Assembly: GCA_033032865.1 (NCBI GenBank)
Contig: JAWHQI010000024.1
Location: 2,232,001 to 2,296,000, forward strand
Source: Dactylorhiza incarnata
Lineage: Eukaryota > Streptophyta > Magnoliopsida > Asparagales > Orchidaceae
Reading direction: 5' to 3'
Length of the DNA: 64,000 nucleotides
Shown here piece after piece: positions 9,997 through 21,879 of the stretch (position 1 is its first letter; the number at the start of each line of letters is the position of its first letter). A program made the translations under genes and the position numbers. Under the pieces are notes generated by a model. It saw nothing but the letters and a program-made list of their open reading frames with translations, made no database searches and was not told the origin of the DNA.

Positions 9997-11065
9997 CGCA
10001 GATTTCTGCCCTAATCAAGGTTCGATCTTCTTTCTCGCGCCCAAGAGCTCCAGTTTCACCCTTTTTCGCCGCTCCATCGCCGCCCACCTTCGGGAGGAGC
10101 TCCGGCCGCCATTCTCTTGCAAATCTCTAGCCGGAGCATCATATAGGCCTACTTCATTGTTTGTGCACCTCTAAAGCTCCATTTTGAGGGATTTTCTGCT
10201 GCATATATGAAGTTCTCCGGTGAGATCGTGGCCAAGGAAGATTGACGGAGAAGACGGGTACAATAGAAGAAGGTGACAGCTCTTCCGGACCCCGGACGGC
10301 AGTTGGAGCCCGAGCTCGGCAAGGATTGACAACCCTAGATTCCGGCTGTGAACCTCCGATGAGTCTCCGTGCTTTGGTTGTAATCAAAACCACCCTTATT
10401 GTAGTATTATTTTTCTTCTATTATTTGTGTGCATGGATAATGTATGCTAAATCTTGCTGTCATTTATTATATTTTATGTCTATGTGAAATATCTTTGTGG
10501 TCTATTTTAGTGAGGAGCGCCCCATTCCATCTTCCATCCCGCCGTCACGTTCGTGTGCCACACTAGCAATTTCTAGTGGCGTGCTTGTCGACGAGGTGCT
10601 TGCGACCCTCATTCCGCCTGCTTACTCGCCCATCCGCCTAGTGAAGCGTGGCATAGCGGCCTGTGTAATCCATTCGCCTAACGAAGCAGCATGCTCAAGG
10701 CCTGCACAATTCGATTCCGCTTGCCTACTCGTCCATCCACCCTTGCGAAGCAGCGCGCTCAAGGCCTGCCTAGTCTCCATCCCGCCAAGCGAAGCATTGC
10801 ATAACGGCATTGCATAGTAGTAGTTGAGTAGTTGTTTTCTTTTATTTTCCACAAACCAATCCATCGTTTCCGCAATCCATCCGCTCGAAAGGACTTCAAT
10901 CTCAAGTCCTTCCTCAATAGTTAACTTCTCCTTACTGTGTTCCTTCGAGATCGATACTTGGGGATTCACTTCCACATTTTATATTACTTGAACGATAAGT
11001 ACACTGTCATTTTGTGCCGCAGTCTAGCTACCGCCTATAGCGGTGTGCGAGATTTGCGCATCAAG

Positions 11066-11087
11066 TTTTTGGCGCCATTGCTGGGGA
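11066..11087 (+). promoter_or_regulatory. Gypsy-2 primer-binding site (Athila/Tat type)
   Basis: TTTTTGGCGCCATTGCTGGGGA is the standard leader and primer phrase of Athila and Tat elements, usually assigned to tRNA-Asp. Two C-to-T differences from the Gypsy-3 version (CCGTTGCCGGGG) weaken pairing and suggest age. Confidence 0.85.
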
Positions 11088-11284
11088 ACACAGACGTGTG
11101 AGTTTTCTGGAGAGGGAGAATCTGAGAGAGAAGCCCTTCCATTTTTTATCGCGTCCTTTTTGTTTTATTTCTTTGTATTCTGTTTTTCTATTTTATATTA
11201 GGTTGCTTTAGTAGGTATTGTTAGGTGCAGTATTTTGTACAACAGTTCTCTTTATTTTGAATCATTTTATCTTCACACTATGTG

Positions 11285-12521
11285 AGCTTCATTTAATATT
11301 CGTTGTCGTTGGTGTGGAGATATCTCTCACGCCAGTGATAGATGTCCAAAGGGAGATAATGGCCCTAGCACTCATGGCCCAGTATATGGAGCACTGACTT
11401 CGTCTGGTACTCCATATGTTGCGCGGAAGTCCTATGGCTATTCTGCTGCGCCTTTACCGTCATACTTATTTTTGGCTTCAACACCTGCTGTGCCAAAGAA
11501 ACCCGCAAGGTAGTGCTTGTTTTGTCAGAGCACGGATCATGCCTTGAAGGATTGTGTTGCATTTCTTCGCCAATTGGACGAGGATGACGAGCCGGATATC
11601 CGGATCGTCCAGACTCCTACTTCTGGCAGCACACCTTCAACATGTGGTTATGTACCTGTATCACCTTCATGCTTTGAAGGGGATGATGTGGACACAGTCA
11701 CCAGATGTGTGGCTGATCTAGGCACTGACATGGCTGAGCCCATCTCCCCTGTGCATCCATCACCGTGCGTGGATTCGATTCTTTGTGAGGAATTGGTGCT
11801 TGACTTTTATCCAAGCACTATTCCTCCCCTTATTATGCATTCTACAGTCGTCTTTGACGACATTGTCGATGATGTGTCGCAAGATGAGGCTGGCGATCTA
11901 AGTATTATGCATGTTCCTATGGAGGAGGACAACCTTCTAGGTGAAGAGGAGTTTTCCTCAGCACCGGTGGAGGAAGTCCAAATCTTAAGCATGGCCACTG
12001 TTGATCCCACCGAACCTTGTAGCATTGATGACAATGTTGGCATTATTTTACTTCCCCAACCTGATGGGAGTGAGACCAGGATCACTCCCCCGATTGAGTT
12101 TTATTCATGTTCTTCTTGTTGTTTATTTCTTGATTCCCTTTCTCTATCTAAGCCTGTGCAGGTTGAGTCTTCACAGGTACTCCAGGAGGACTTGGAGCAT
12201 GATGCTCAAGTCAATGATGAGAGCATTCTCTTATGTGAGGAGGTTGATCCTCCCTCCATAGAGGAAGCTCCACTCATTGCCTTCTCCTCCTGCTGCCTCC
12301 CTGGAGATGACACCTTGCTGGGCAAGGATTTATTTTGTGGTGAGACGAGTGAGGACCAGCCTTCCTCCTCTTCTTACTTCCTATTTCCTTTACCTGTGTT
12401 AAGCAGGTATTATTATTTAGGTAGAGGGGTAATTGTTCTGTCGCCGTATTGGTACCCACTACCGACACGCATATTAGAACAGTTACATGTTCATTTCCTT
12501 TTTCATACTCCCATTAGCTAG
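11285..12521 (+). pseudogene. Acidic two-zinc-knuckle protein of Gypsy-2, function unknown
   Basis: One frame, opening after a TGA at 11282-11284 that directly follows an ATG, encodes two CCHC knuckles: CRWCGDISHASDRC (about 11300-11345) and CLFCQSTDHALKDC (about 11514-11560). A single TAG at about 11511-11513 lies between them. After the second knuckle about 320 residues are acidic and poor in Lys/Arg. There is no capsid fold, protease or transmembrane segment that I can see. CCHC knuckles in retroelements bind nucleic acid, so an RNA-binding role is a reasonable guess, but the rest resembles no family I know. The two nonsense codons suggest that this copy is dead, though the long open stretch implies past selection. 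Confidence 0.6.
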
Positions 12522-14208
12522 AACTGTATTAAATTTGAATAAGTCGTGCTGGGAGGACAATAACCCCAGTAGTTATCTTACCTTTCCTGCAATGTTAGTT
12601 TATCTAGTTTGTTTAGTTAGTTGTACTTTATTTTAGTTTGTATATTTTCTTTTGTTTTTGCGGAGCTCACCCATGCAGGTTCTTTTTCTGGTTGGGGATG
12701 TTGCAGCTTTGTCTTGGATTTCTAGCGTCTTCTGGTATGCTCATTTGTTGAGCATTGGGTACTCTCTTCCCCTAGATCTTTTCTGAATTTCATAACTATA
12801 TATTGTGTGTATTGTCTAGTTTAAGTCTGGGGGAGAGCAGTTTTGTGTGCCCACTCACGTGCACTTTTGCATAGCATGCTAGAAGTATTTTATTTTCAGT
12901 TATATTATATGTTCATTTTCATTGCACTTCACTGCGCCCACTATGCATGCACTTACTTGCGAGTGCTACCGTGCCAAATTTCCTTTTGGAATGGAGTCGG
13001 GAAGTCAATTGTGTTAGCTAAGAATTGTGGTTTGGAGTACGATGTTGACTCCAGTAGTGTTCTAATCGAATACTCATGTTTTGCATAGAATTTTGTGTAT
13101 AAGTTATCTCTATTTTCATGCTTTGTACCTTTATTCTTATCTAATCTAGTAATTAGAGTTTTATTTTACTCAAATCATGAACCTGTGCCGATCTACCGGT
13201 GGTGTAGGTGAGTTGGTATCGAACGCTAGATTCATATTTCTCGAGTCGGGGGAAAGAGTTATCTTTCTCGGTGGCTAAGAACTCTCCCCTAGCGACTCTC
13301 GAAACATAGGCACCGGGTAGTTCTAACGCTTAGCATGATGTAGGCCATTCTTTGGGCCGTTTGAGCTTTGAGACAAAACTAGAAATTCACCCTTGCTACC
13401 CAATTTTGAGCCTATCCCTCCTTTTCTATTTAGCTCCACCGCTCTCGCTTAAGCCAAGATTACCAAACCTGTATGCGCACGTGTTTCGAGCTTTATAGTA
13501 TAACTGATTATTGTGATGTGCTGTTATTTATGGATACACATTTGGATTGCTTAAGTTGAAGAAAAAAAAGTATTAGTGAGCTGAAAATTGAAAAGATTAG
13601 CGCTTCAAAAGAAAAAAAAATTGAGCTTTATATTCTAATTCAAAAATTCTGAATTGTTTGATAGGAATTACTTTATATTGGGTGTTGGCGATGAACATAT
13701 CAGCATTATTTGTTGCCGGGGTTTACAAATTGTATTTCTCAAATGTGTTAGGCGCGTTAGCCTCCGAGTTTATCATTGTATATCCTACCGCAACCTAAGC
13801 CACATATTTACCTGAAAGCCTTATTGACTTGTGTGTAGTTTTACCTAATGCTGTGGAGAGAGTGTGAAAGTGCGAGCTTATGGCTCCCGACACCGATGGA
13901 TTTCAGTGGAGTTAGTTCCGTATCCCGTATTTTTCGAAATACTCGTCTGAGCACGTCTCTACATTCTCCCTACACGCGACTGGCAGATCACACTTGGTTC
14001 AGCTTTTGAGTAAACTAATCTCTTATTTACTATTTTAGATATTTGTAAATTACTTTGCATAGTAGAAATTTCTTCTACGAGAGTTTTATGCACATGATTA
14101 TTTGATTTCACATATTACTCCTAGCCACAATCACCTTTCTAACCCTTGTTTTTCCCGTCCGCCGAGAGTAGTTTGCTCGGGACGCGCAAACAGGTAAGTC
14201 TGAGGGTG
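12522..14208 (+). other. Gypsy-2 non-coding 3' region with central polypurine-like tract
   Basis: No convincing coding frame is present over 1.7 kb. A strong polypurine phrase, AAGTCTGGGGGAGAGC, lies at about 12823-12838, far upstream of the 3' LTR, in the position of the internal polypurine tracts seen in plant gypsy elements. The tract next to the 3' LTR (AGTCTGAGGG, 14197-14206) is weaker. A-rich stretches occur around 13560-13620. Confidence 0.6.
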
Positions 14209-15417
14209 TGATGAGTCTCATTTATATACACATATTTGGACTCATCTGAGCTTATTTTCATGCATATGCACTTCACTTTTAGTCCTTTATTGCTTATATT
14301 TCACTTGAACACATTTCTTCACAAAGTGCACTCTTTGATCCCGTTTTGGTGTGCAATTGCGCGCTTTATTATTGGGAGCAAGCACATTGTGCTCCCCATT
14401 CTTTTTCTGTTATTATGCTTGTGCTGGAGGTGTGTTCCCAGCGTGTGGATTTGTTGTGCAGGTGGGCAGATCATCCATACTGCCCAGAATTCACCCTGTA
14501 TGAATCGCACGGTCGTGCGTTCACTTGACGCACGGTCGTGCGTTCGACCGTGCGTGACCAAATTTCTGATTGTTTTCTATAAAAGCGCAGATTTCTGCCC
14601 TAATCAAGGATCGGTCTTCTTTCCCGCGCCCAAGAGCTCCAGTTTCACCCTTTTTCGCCGCTCCATTGCCGCCCACCTTCGGGAGGAGCTCCGGCCGCCA
14701 TTCTCTTGCAAATCTCTAGCCGGAGCATCCTCTAGGCCTCCTCCATTGTTCGTGCACCTCCAAAGCTCCATTTTGAGGGATTTTCTGCTGCATATATGAA
14801 GTTCTCCGGTGAGATCGTGGCCAAGGAAGATTGACGGAGAAGACGGGTACAATAGAAGAAGGTGACAGCTCTTTCGGACCCCGGACGGCAGTTGGAGCCC
14901 GAGCTCGGACAAGGATTGACAACCCTAGATTCCGGTCGTGAACCTCTGATGAGTCTCCGTGCTTTGGTTGTAATCTAAACTCCCCTTCATATTGTAGTAC
15001 TATTTTTCTTCTATTATTTGTGTGCATGGATAATGTATGTTAAATCTTGTTATGTCATTTAGTATATTTTATGTCTATGTGAAATATCTCTGTGGTCTAT
15101 TTTAGTGAGGAGCGCCCCATTCCATCTTCCATCCCGCCATCACGTTCGTGTGTCGCACTAGCAATTGCTAGTGGCATGCTTGTCGACAAGGTGCTTGCGA
15201 CCCTCATTCCGCCTGCCTACTCGCCCATCCGCCTAATGAAGCGTGGCATAGTGGCCTGTGTAATCCATTCGCCTAACGAAGCAGTGCGCTCAAGGCCTGC
15301 ACAGTTCGATTCCGCTTGCCTACTCGTCCATCCGCCCTTGCGAAGCAGCGCGCTCAAGGCCTGCCTAGTCTTCATCCCGCCAAGCGAAGCATTGCATAGG
15401 AGTAGCTGAGTAGTTGT
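14209..15417 (+). repeat. Gypsy-2 3' LTR, truncated
   Basis: It starts TGATGAGTCTCATT and follows the 5' LTR through the leader to GAGTAGTTGT at 15417. Its palindrome array is 253 bp shorter. The last 240 bp or so of the LTR are missing and the sequence changes to Copia-3 flank. Confidence 0.88.
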
Positions 15418-15547
15418 GATCACCCTCTCATGTATATGTATACTCCATTGTTAATGTAATTAGTAACCATTCTCAAACTCTATCACAAGATACTACTACA
15501 ATCTCAACTCAAAAAATATTCAATAGCAATCAATATCCCAAGCATGG
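15418..15547. other. Unassigned 130-bp junction sequence
   Basis: Between the truncated Gypsy-2 LTR and the first recognisable RNase H codons of Copia-3 lies AT-rich sequence with no homologue in the window. The RNase H frame loses its conserved C-terminal end here, so it is a breakpoint region. Confidence 0.5.
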
Positions 15548-16070
15548 TACCTTATCTCAGTGGGGACATGTTCAAGGTAGATATCTTTACTACATTCTAC
15601 ATGTTCTCTAATAAAATGATACCTTATCTCTATATGTTTAGTCCTGCTATGAGAGACAAGATTCTTAGCAATAGAGATAGCATTGGATGAGTCACAAAAT
15701 AGTGGAGAATTACTTACCTTGAGGTTGTAGCCATCTAGCTGGCGATGTATCCACAGCAATTGTGCACAGCAATGTACTCAGACTCAGCTGTGGATATTGC
15801 CACACTAGTCTGCTTCTTGCTACTCCAAGAGATCAACCTCCTTCCTAGGAATTCACAAGTTCCACTTGTGTTTTTCCTATCTTCTTTGCATCCTGCAAAA
15901 TCTGCATCTGAAAAGCTAGTCAGTCCAAAATCATTGTTCTTAGGGTACCAAAGGCCAAGATGTTGGCTGCCTTTAAGGTATCTTAAAATCCTCTTTGCAG
16001 ATGAGTAGTGAGATTCCTTAGGGCATGCTTGTTACCTAGCACAAACACATGTTGCATACCTAATGTCTGG
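15548..16070 (-). pseudogene. Copia-3 RNase H (SIRE), separated from its RT by Gypsy-3
   Basis: Minus-strand codons give [65 protein letters not shown] and SRTKHIEIRYHFIREHV, the copia RNase H. A frame break occurs near 15735-15760, and the C-terminal end after EHVPTE is lost. The upstream RT codons resume at 28051 on the far side of Gypsy-3. The five bases before the insertion, TCTGG at 16066-16070, are repeated at 28051-28055. Confidence 0.88.
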
Positions 16071-16236
16071 TGATAAGTAATAAAATATATGTATTTTTGG
16101 TATAAGTATTAGTATAGTTTTAATTAATATTGTGAATTTTCTATGTAAATTAATGAATAAATTGCTTCTTTATTATTTCTGGTTTCTAACTTAGTTTTAT
16201 TTTTGTTTTTGCAATTTTTTGCAAAATTTTCACAGG

Positions 16237-16715
16237 TCACGCCCTCAGACACGCCCGTGACCAAGGGCGTGTAATTTTAAAGATCAAATATCAACGGGAC
16301 GGCTCAATTCAGATCAAATCCCGACAAATCGCTCAAGTCACGCCCGAGGTCACGCCCGTGACCAAGGGCGTGTAATTTTAAAAGCCAAATTTCCAGCTGG
16401 CAGCCGTTTTCAGGTGAAATCTCGAAGAGTTGATCAAGTCACGCCCGTGACTCTACAAGTCACGCCCGTGTTCCAGCAGAGTCACGCCCGTGAGCCGCCA
16501 GCGTGTCACGTCTCGAAGCCGCACCCATGCTGCCGACATCAGCCAGCCATAGTCACGCCCGTGACTCACCAAGTCACGCCCGTGACATACCAAGTCACGC
16601 CCGTGTGCAGCCATGTTTGACGGCCAGACCTTCCAGAAGGCGGCGAATACAGCCGAGCAAATGTCACGCCCTAAGTCACGGCCGTGACATTCAAGTCACG
16701 CCCGTGACCTAGGGC
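16237..16715. repeat. CACGCCCGTG palindrome array in the Gypsy-3 U3
   Basis: CACGCCCGTG, usually within GTCACGCCCGTGAC, starts at 16250, 16351, 16440, 16461, 16483, 16554, 16575, 16596 and 16697, with a CACGGCCGTG variant near 16677. Within clusters the spacing is 21-22 bp, two helical turns. Arms labelled AAGGGCGTGT flank three of the clusters. The 3' LTR carries an identical array at 25655-26133. Confidence 0.92.
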
Positions 16716-16735
16716 GTGTAAAACTCAAATTTTCC

Positions 16736-16746
16736 CTATAAATAGA
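16736..16746 (+). promoter_or_regulatory. Gypsy-3 LTR TATA box
   Basis: CTATAAATAGA is a near-ideal plant TATA box about 30 bp after the last palindrome. The same site is at 26154-26164 in the 3' LTR. Genomic RNA would start roughly 30 bp downstream. Confidence 0.82.
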
Positions 16747-18633
16747 GGGGCTCGGCTGAAGTTATTTTCATCCAAATTTTGAGTGGTTTTTGTTGTATTG
16801 TGAGTTCTTTTGAGTGATTGTGAGCTTCTCTTCTGCATTTCAGTTTAAGTTCGTTTGTAGTTTTTTTTTCGTCTTCCTAGTCTAGTTGTAATGCTGATTT
16901 CAGAAATAAAATGATGTTTTTCTCATTTGGATCATCTTCTTTTTATTAATGTTAGTGTGTGTGCGTGTATGAGTTTAGCTTTATTGCTTTCATAATTTAG
17001 TTTTATTGCTTTTATAGTTAGTTTTATTGCTTTCATAATCTAGGTTTACTGTTTTCATAGCTTAGATTTACAAGCTTTCATAAAATAGTTTTATCGTTTT
17101 CTTTTTCGCCTTATTTTATCGCTTTCATTTTAAACGCTTTCTTTTTCAGTTTCTTTTAGAGTGTGTGCGTGTATGAGATAGTATTTTCCTTTTTTGTAGC
17201 TTAGTTTTTATTTCAGTCTTTATATAACTGCTATATACCACCCCCTTCTCAAATAAGAGGCTAATTTACTTTAGCACTTATTTAAGTCGGTTGGGACGGA
17301 TATTATTTCTGCACCTTTATAAGTCTTTTCATTTCTATACCATCCCCTTCTCAAATAAGAGGCTAATTTACTTTAGCACTTATTTAAGTTGGTTGGGACG
17401 GATATTATTTCTGCACCTTTATAAGTCTTTTCATTTCTATACCACCCCCTTCTTAAATAAGAGGCTAAGAACTTTTTAGCACTTGTTTAAGGTGGTTGGG
17501 ACGGATATTATTACTGTTTTTATATAAGTCTTTTTATTTCCTTTTTATCCGCTTATATCCGCTTTAATTATCAAACATGTATTTTTCAACCGATAATGCC
17601 GTCTCCATTCCGATGAGTGGCTAATTTTCTTTAGCGCACGACGTCGAAGAGCATTGGGACACAAAAATGGTTTTTCTATAAAAATTAAAACATCTCTTTC
17701 TAAAATAATTAACGCTTAAGGTTTACCCGAGAGTCACGTTGAGTGGAGCCACATAATCGATGTGTGGTTTTCATTTCCGTTTTCGTACCTAGTTAGCCGA
17801 GAGGCTCGTGTGTACGGACTGATCACTCACGGGTAAAGAGAAGTGCGCTCTACCCTCGAGAGAGGACGAGGTAACTCTTCCGAATTGGAAATAAAAACCC
17901 AATAGCGGGGTTCGTATCATAAAGCGAGTATTAAGAACATTCGATTGTAGAACGAGAGTTCGGTCGAATATTCATAATCTCAGGTGGGCGTACCCTCGAG
18001 AGAGGAGCGTTCATAATTATGGAACCTCCACGGCCAAGTCATCTTAATATTTTGAAAAGTCATCACTTTTAATTCTACGAAAAATCTATTTTCGTCTCAA
18101 GGTAATTCGACGTCGCGCGCTATATTTCTCATCACTTAGAACTCTAGTAAATCGCTTAAATCATCTTTCGCATTTTATCATTTAGAACTCTAGTTAAATC
18201 AACTAAAAATATTATTCCGATAAAATAATAGTTCGTCCCTCGAAGTAGCATAATCAACACGACCCGCGGAAATATACGATCCCGATATTTTCTAAAAATA
18301 TCCTGTATTACTTGCGATAAGGTATACTTGCCTTTATCAAATGATTAATTTGGACTAAAAATTCAAACACAGCTTTTCAAACTCATTTAGTGCAAAACTC
18401 TCCTTTTCTACTATTCAATTCAATAGAATTCGGCATTGTAGCCGAAGCGTAATTGTCAATATTCCGAAAGAAGAAAAAGATCGTTACTTCTATCCTTCGA
18501 TAGGATAACGGTTAATTTCTCAAAGTAGGAGTACTTGCGAGACTCTTCGAAAATATCCGCCAATTCTAAACTCTTAATAAAAAGGTTATCTTTTATTTAT
18601 AAAACAAAAAGAAGAAGCCCAAGTAATCACCAA

Positions 18634-18657
18634 GTTTTTGGCGCCGTTGCCGGGGAC
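18634..18657 (+). promoter_or_regulatory. Gypsy-3 primer-binding site
   Basis: AGTTTTTGGCGCCGTTGCCG followed by GGGA directly follows the 5' LTR. This is the Athila/Tat primer phrase with no mismatch to the usual form. Confidence 0.93.
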
Positions 18658-18864
18658 CTTTGTGTTGTTATTTGAAAGTAGGAACTGCTATTAATTTTAT
18701 TCCTTATCTATATATTACAAAAAAAAAAGGCACAAAAAAAAAAAAAGAGGTTACAAAACTAATAAAAAAAAAAAAAATCATATAAATATAAAAACTTATA
18801 TTATATTAAAAAAAAAATATAATAATAATAAAACAGAAAATCCAAAAATATTATTTTTTAGTTT
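18658..18864 (+). other. Gypsy-3 untranslated leader
   Basis: About 200 bp between the primer site and gag ATG consist mostly of A-runs and TA repeats, with no coding potential. Confidence 0.7.
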
Positions 18865-21800
18865 ATGACCCGAGGAAACTCCTCGGACGATTCGACTATT
18901 CCTTTTGACCCCGAAATCGAGCGCACTCTTCGTGAGCGCATCCGATCTCGTGATCAAAACTTACTCGAAACCCCCGAAGAGTCAATCAGAGATACTGTAA
19001 ATATGGGCGATCCAATTCCAAATGCGGCCCCGGCCCGGACCATGGCATATTATGCCCGGCCGAATTTGGAAGATACAGGATCCAGTATTACTCGCCCGAC
19101 AGTTAATAATAATAATTTTGAAATAAAATCCAGCATAATTCAAATGGTACAACAGTCGATTCAGTTCGACGGTTTGCCAGATGAGGACCCAAATCAGCAC
19201 CTTTCAAACTTTTTAGAAATATGCGACACCTTTAAAATTAATGGCGTCACTGATGACGCCATTCGTTTACGCTTATTTCCATTTTCGCTACGGTCAAAGG
19301 CCAAATCATGGTTGACTTCTCTTCCGAGAGGGTCCATAACCACGTGGGCCCAATTGACGGAATTTTTCTTAACTAAGTATTTTCCTCCGTCAAAAACCGC
19401 AAAACTACGCACGGATATCACATCCTTTGTGCAATTCGATTCCGAGTCTCTTTATGAGACTTGGGAGCGTTTTAAGGAATATTTGCGTAGGTGTCCTCAT
19501 CACGCGCTACCAACTTGGCTACAGGTCCAAACGTTTTATAATGGTTTAAATTTTTCTACACGGCAGATGATTGATGCGGCTTCCGGGGGAACGTTAAACA
19601 ACAAAACCCCAGAGACCGCTCAAGCTCTGATCGACGAAATGGCCATGAATGCGTACCAATGGAACGTGCCAAGGTCGCGTCCTACTAAACCGGCTGGTCT
19701 TTTTGAAGTGGACGCCACTACTTTCTTAGCCTCACAGGTAGAGCGGCTAAGTAAGCAGGTGGCGGAGATGACTGTTTCCTCCTCCACTCCCGCTTGGAAT
19801 AATAATAATAATAATAATAACGTAATCGAAGAATCGGTGGATTACCTCGGTAATCCGGTTAGGCCCCCCTTCAACCCTAATAACAACCCGTATAGTAATA
19901 CTTATAATCTAGGTTGGAGGAGCCACCCTAATTTCTCCTGGAGCAATCCTAACAATGCTCAGAGGCCCCCAAATATGAATCCTCAGGGATTTCCGCAAGG
20001 ATTTCCGCAGGGATTCCAGCCTCCTCCTCCAAAACCTTCGCCGCTCGAAGATATTTTGTCTAAATACATCGCGTCCAACGATTCAAATATCCGGAATCTT
20101 ACCGGATCGATTAAAAGCTTGGAAAACCAGGTTGGACAACTTGCAAAGATGGTCTCCGAGCGGCCATACGGAGCTTTACCAGGGAATACAGAGCCAAACC
20201 CAAGGGAAAATGCCAACGCTATAACCCTTCGAAGCGGCAAGGAGGTCGTCTCCCCATTGCGGGTTGAGCCTAAGGTATGCATTTCGCCTCCGACCCCTCC
20301 ACCCTCTTCTTCGATTCTAATTGCTCCAGCTTCTCCGGTTGTGCCAAATGTTTCGAGTCCTCGAATTCCTTACCCGTCTAAAATTAATAAAGAGAAGGAG
20401 GACGAAAATTATCAAAAATTTTTGCGTATTTTAAAACAAATTCAAATAAACGTCCCCTTCTGCGAGGCACTCTCCCAAATGCCGAAATATGCGAAATATC
20501 TTAAAGAGTTGCTTTCTAATAAAAAGCGACTCGAGGATGTTTCGCGTGTTTCCCTTAATGCGGAATGTTCGGCTGTTCTCCTTAACAAATTGCCGCCAAA
20601 ACTAAACGACCCGGGACGGTTCTCCATCCCGTGTCTCTTTGGCAATATGTTAATAAAGTACGCTCTTGCAGACTTAGGCGCCAGCATCAATTTGATGCCT
20701 TTTTCTCTTTTCAAAAAACTCAATTTAGGCGTCCCGAGTCCGACAAAAATGAGCATCCAACTCGCGGATCGCTCGGTAAAGTACCCAATCGGGGTAGCGG
20801 AAGATGTTCTGGTCATGGTTGACAAGTTTATCTTCCCGGTAGACTTTGTCATCCTGGACATAGAGGAGGACGTCGAGGTACCCATCATCCTCGGTCGCCC
20901 CTTTCTCGCAACCTCCCGTGCGTTAATCGATGTCAGTAACGGTCGCCTCCTCCTTCGAGTTGGAGACGACGAAGTTACTTTACATATCAACCCCTCCATG
21001 CGGAACTCACTATCGAATGATGATTCCTGTTTCAATTTGGAATCCGCGTTTGTGGACGAGTGTTCTTCTCTTTCAGAATTGCTATCCTTAATGATAGACG
21101 ATTCGGATCTGGCGAATCAACCTCCTTTAGAAGAATTACCGCCAGATTCGCCTTTCGAGCCTTTCGACTCGAAAGATTTAAAAATCTCCACTTCCTACGA
21201 AGAACCTCCGGTCTTGGAGCTTAAGCAACTCCCCGACCATCTAAAATATGCTTTTCTAGCCGCGAACTTAAAGCTTCCGGTTATAATATCTTCTACTTTA
21301 ACTGATTCAGAAACATCCGAATTGGTTGAAGTTTTATCTAAACATCGCCGTGCAATTGCATGGCAAATTTCCGATATCAGGGGAATTAACCCCTCATTCT
21401 GCTCCCACAAAATTTTTCTCGAAGAAAACCCCCGCAAAACAATTCAGCCTCAACGACGACTTAACCCGAACATGCGGGAAGTCGTTAAGACTGAAATTAT
21501 TAAACTCCTTGATGCGGGGATTATCTATCCTATTTCCGACAGTACGTGGGTAAGCCCCGTACAAGTCGTCCCGAAAAAGGGCGGTATAACGGTCGTGGCA
21601 AACACGAATAACGAATTAATCCCAACTCGTACTGTTACGGGTTGGAGGGTGTGCATCGACTACAGAAAACTAAACGATGCCACCAGAAAAGACCACTTTC
21701 CGTTACCGTTTATTGATCAAATCTTAGAGCGTCTCTCCGGTCACCCTTTTTATTGCTTCCTTGATGGTCTCTCGGGATTTTTCCAAATCCCTATTTCACC

Positions 21801-21879
21801 CGAGGACCAAGAAAAAAACGACTTTTACTTGCCCTTTCGGCACCTTCGCATATCGGAGGATGCCGTTTGGCCTCTGTAA
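18865..21879 (+). CDS. Gypsy-3 gag-protease-RT N-terminal ORF (Athila)
   Basis: The ATG at 18865 opens a 1004-residue frame. Residues about 95-270 are the Athila-type gag capsid region ([44 protein letters not shown]). A polyasparagine run and Pro/Phe-rich linker follow near residue 310-400. The protease signature [13 protein letters not shown] is near residue 602, and RT begins near residue 890 ([36 protein letters not shown]). The frame then leaves the RT within an A7 run at 21812-21818 and stops 20 codons later. A poly-N stretch coded by AAT repeats and no CCHC knuckle are both common in this clade. The original polyprotein surely continued into the next frame. Confidence 0.93.
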   Translation: MTRGNSSDDSTIPFDPEIERTLRERIRSRDQNLLETPEESIRDTVNMGDPIPNAAPARTMAYYARPNLEDTGSSITRPTVNNNNFEIKSSIIQMVQQSIQFDGLPDEDPNQHLSNFLEICDTFKINGVTDDAIRLRLFPFSLRSKAKSWLTSLPRGSITTWAQLTEFFLTKYFPPSKTAKLRTDITSFVQFDSESLYETWERFKEYLRRCPHHALPTWLQVQTFYNGLNFSTRQMIDAASGGTLNNKTPETAQALIDEMAMNAYQWNVPRSRPTKPAGLFEVDATTFLASQVERLSKQVAEMTVSSSTPAWNNNNNNNNVIEESVDYLGNPVRPPFNPNNNPYSNTYNLGWRSHPNFSWSNPNNAQRPPNMNPQGFPQGFPQGFQPPPPKPSPLEDILSKYIASNDSNIRNLTGSIKSLENQVGQLAKMVSERPYGALPGNTEPNPRENANAITLRSGKEVVSPLRVEPKVCISPPTPPPSSSILIAPASPVVPNVSSPRIPYPSKINKEKEDENYQKFLRILKQIQINVPFCEALSQMPKYAKYLKELLSNKKRLEDVSRVSLNAECSAVLLNKLPPKLNDPGRFSIPCLFGNMLIKYALADLGASINLMPFSLFKKLNLGVPSPTKMSIQLADRSVKYPIGVAEDVLVMVDKFIFPVDFVILDIEEDVEVPIILGRPFLATSRALIDVSNGRLLLRVGDDEVTLHINPSMRNSLSNDDSCFNLESAFVDECSSLSELLSLMIDDSDLANQPPLEELPPDSPFEPFDSKDLKISTSYEEPPVLELKQLPDHLKYAFLAANLKLPVIISSTLTDSETSELVEVLSKHRRAIAWQISDIRGINPSFCSHKIFLEENPRKTIQPQRRLNPNMREVVKTEIIKLLDAGIIYPISDSTWVSPVQVVPKKGGITVVANTNNELIPTRTVTGWRVCIDYRKLNDATRKDHFPLPFIDQILERLSGHPFYCFLDGLSGFFQIPISPEDQEKNDFYLPFRHLRISEDAVWPL

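Larger units (their letters stand above)
9367..11060 (+). repeat. Gypsy-2 5' LTR (about 1.69 kb)
   Basis: It starts TGATGAGTCCCATT and ends GCGCA shortly before the primer site. The first 290 bp, the leader from about 9980, and the part containing repeated CCGCCTGCCTACTCGCCCATCCGCC-like phrases near 10610-10800 all match the 3' LTR. It differs from the 3' copy by a 253-bp longer palindrome array. Confidence 0.88.
9367..15417 (+). mobile_element. Gypsy-2: non-autonomous LTR element with Athila-type primer site
   Basis: Two LTRs beginning TGATGAGTC (9367 and 14209) enclose about 3.1 kb. The internal part starts with TTTTTGGCGCCATTGCTGGGGA, the primer-site phrase of Athila/Tat elements. There is no RT, integrase, protease or capsid coding anywhere inside; only a zinc-knuckle protein. 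Replication would therefore depend on another element in trans. It inserted into the Copia-2 RT. The right LTR is cut at 15417, so a target duplication cannot be tested. Confidence 0.85.
16071..18632 (+). repeat. Gypsy-3 5' LTR (2562 bp)
   Basis: TGATAAG...ATCACCA. It contains the CACGCCCGTG array (16237-16715), a TATA box at 16737, a 102-bp repeat of about 2.7 units at 17235-17510 (CCCCTTCT phrases at 17242, 17344 and 17446), and a long AT-rich leader. The open frames inside follow the repeats and are not genes. Confidence 0.95.

Noticed and set aside
16414..16712. Open frames coding VTPVTxQ-type peptides (also at 25832-26130)
   Set aside because: They follow the 21-bp palindrome array in the Gypsy-3 LTR U3, upstream of the TATA box; two overlapping frames are open only because of the repeat.
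21811..21819. A AAA AAC slippery site for programmed -1 frameshifting between Gypsy-3 frames
   Set aside because: The heptamer is present, but the downstream frame is reached by +1, not -1. Deleting one A restores continuity, so an insertion or sequencing error is simpler.
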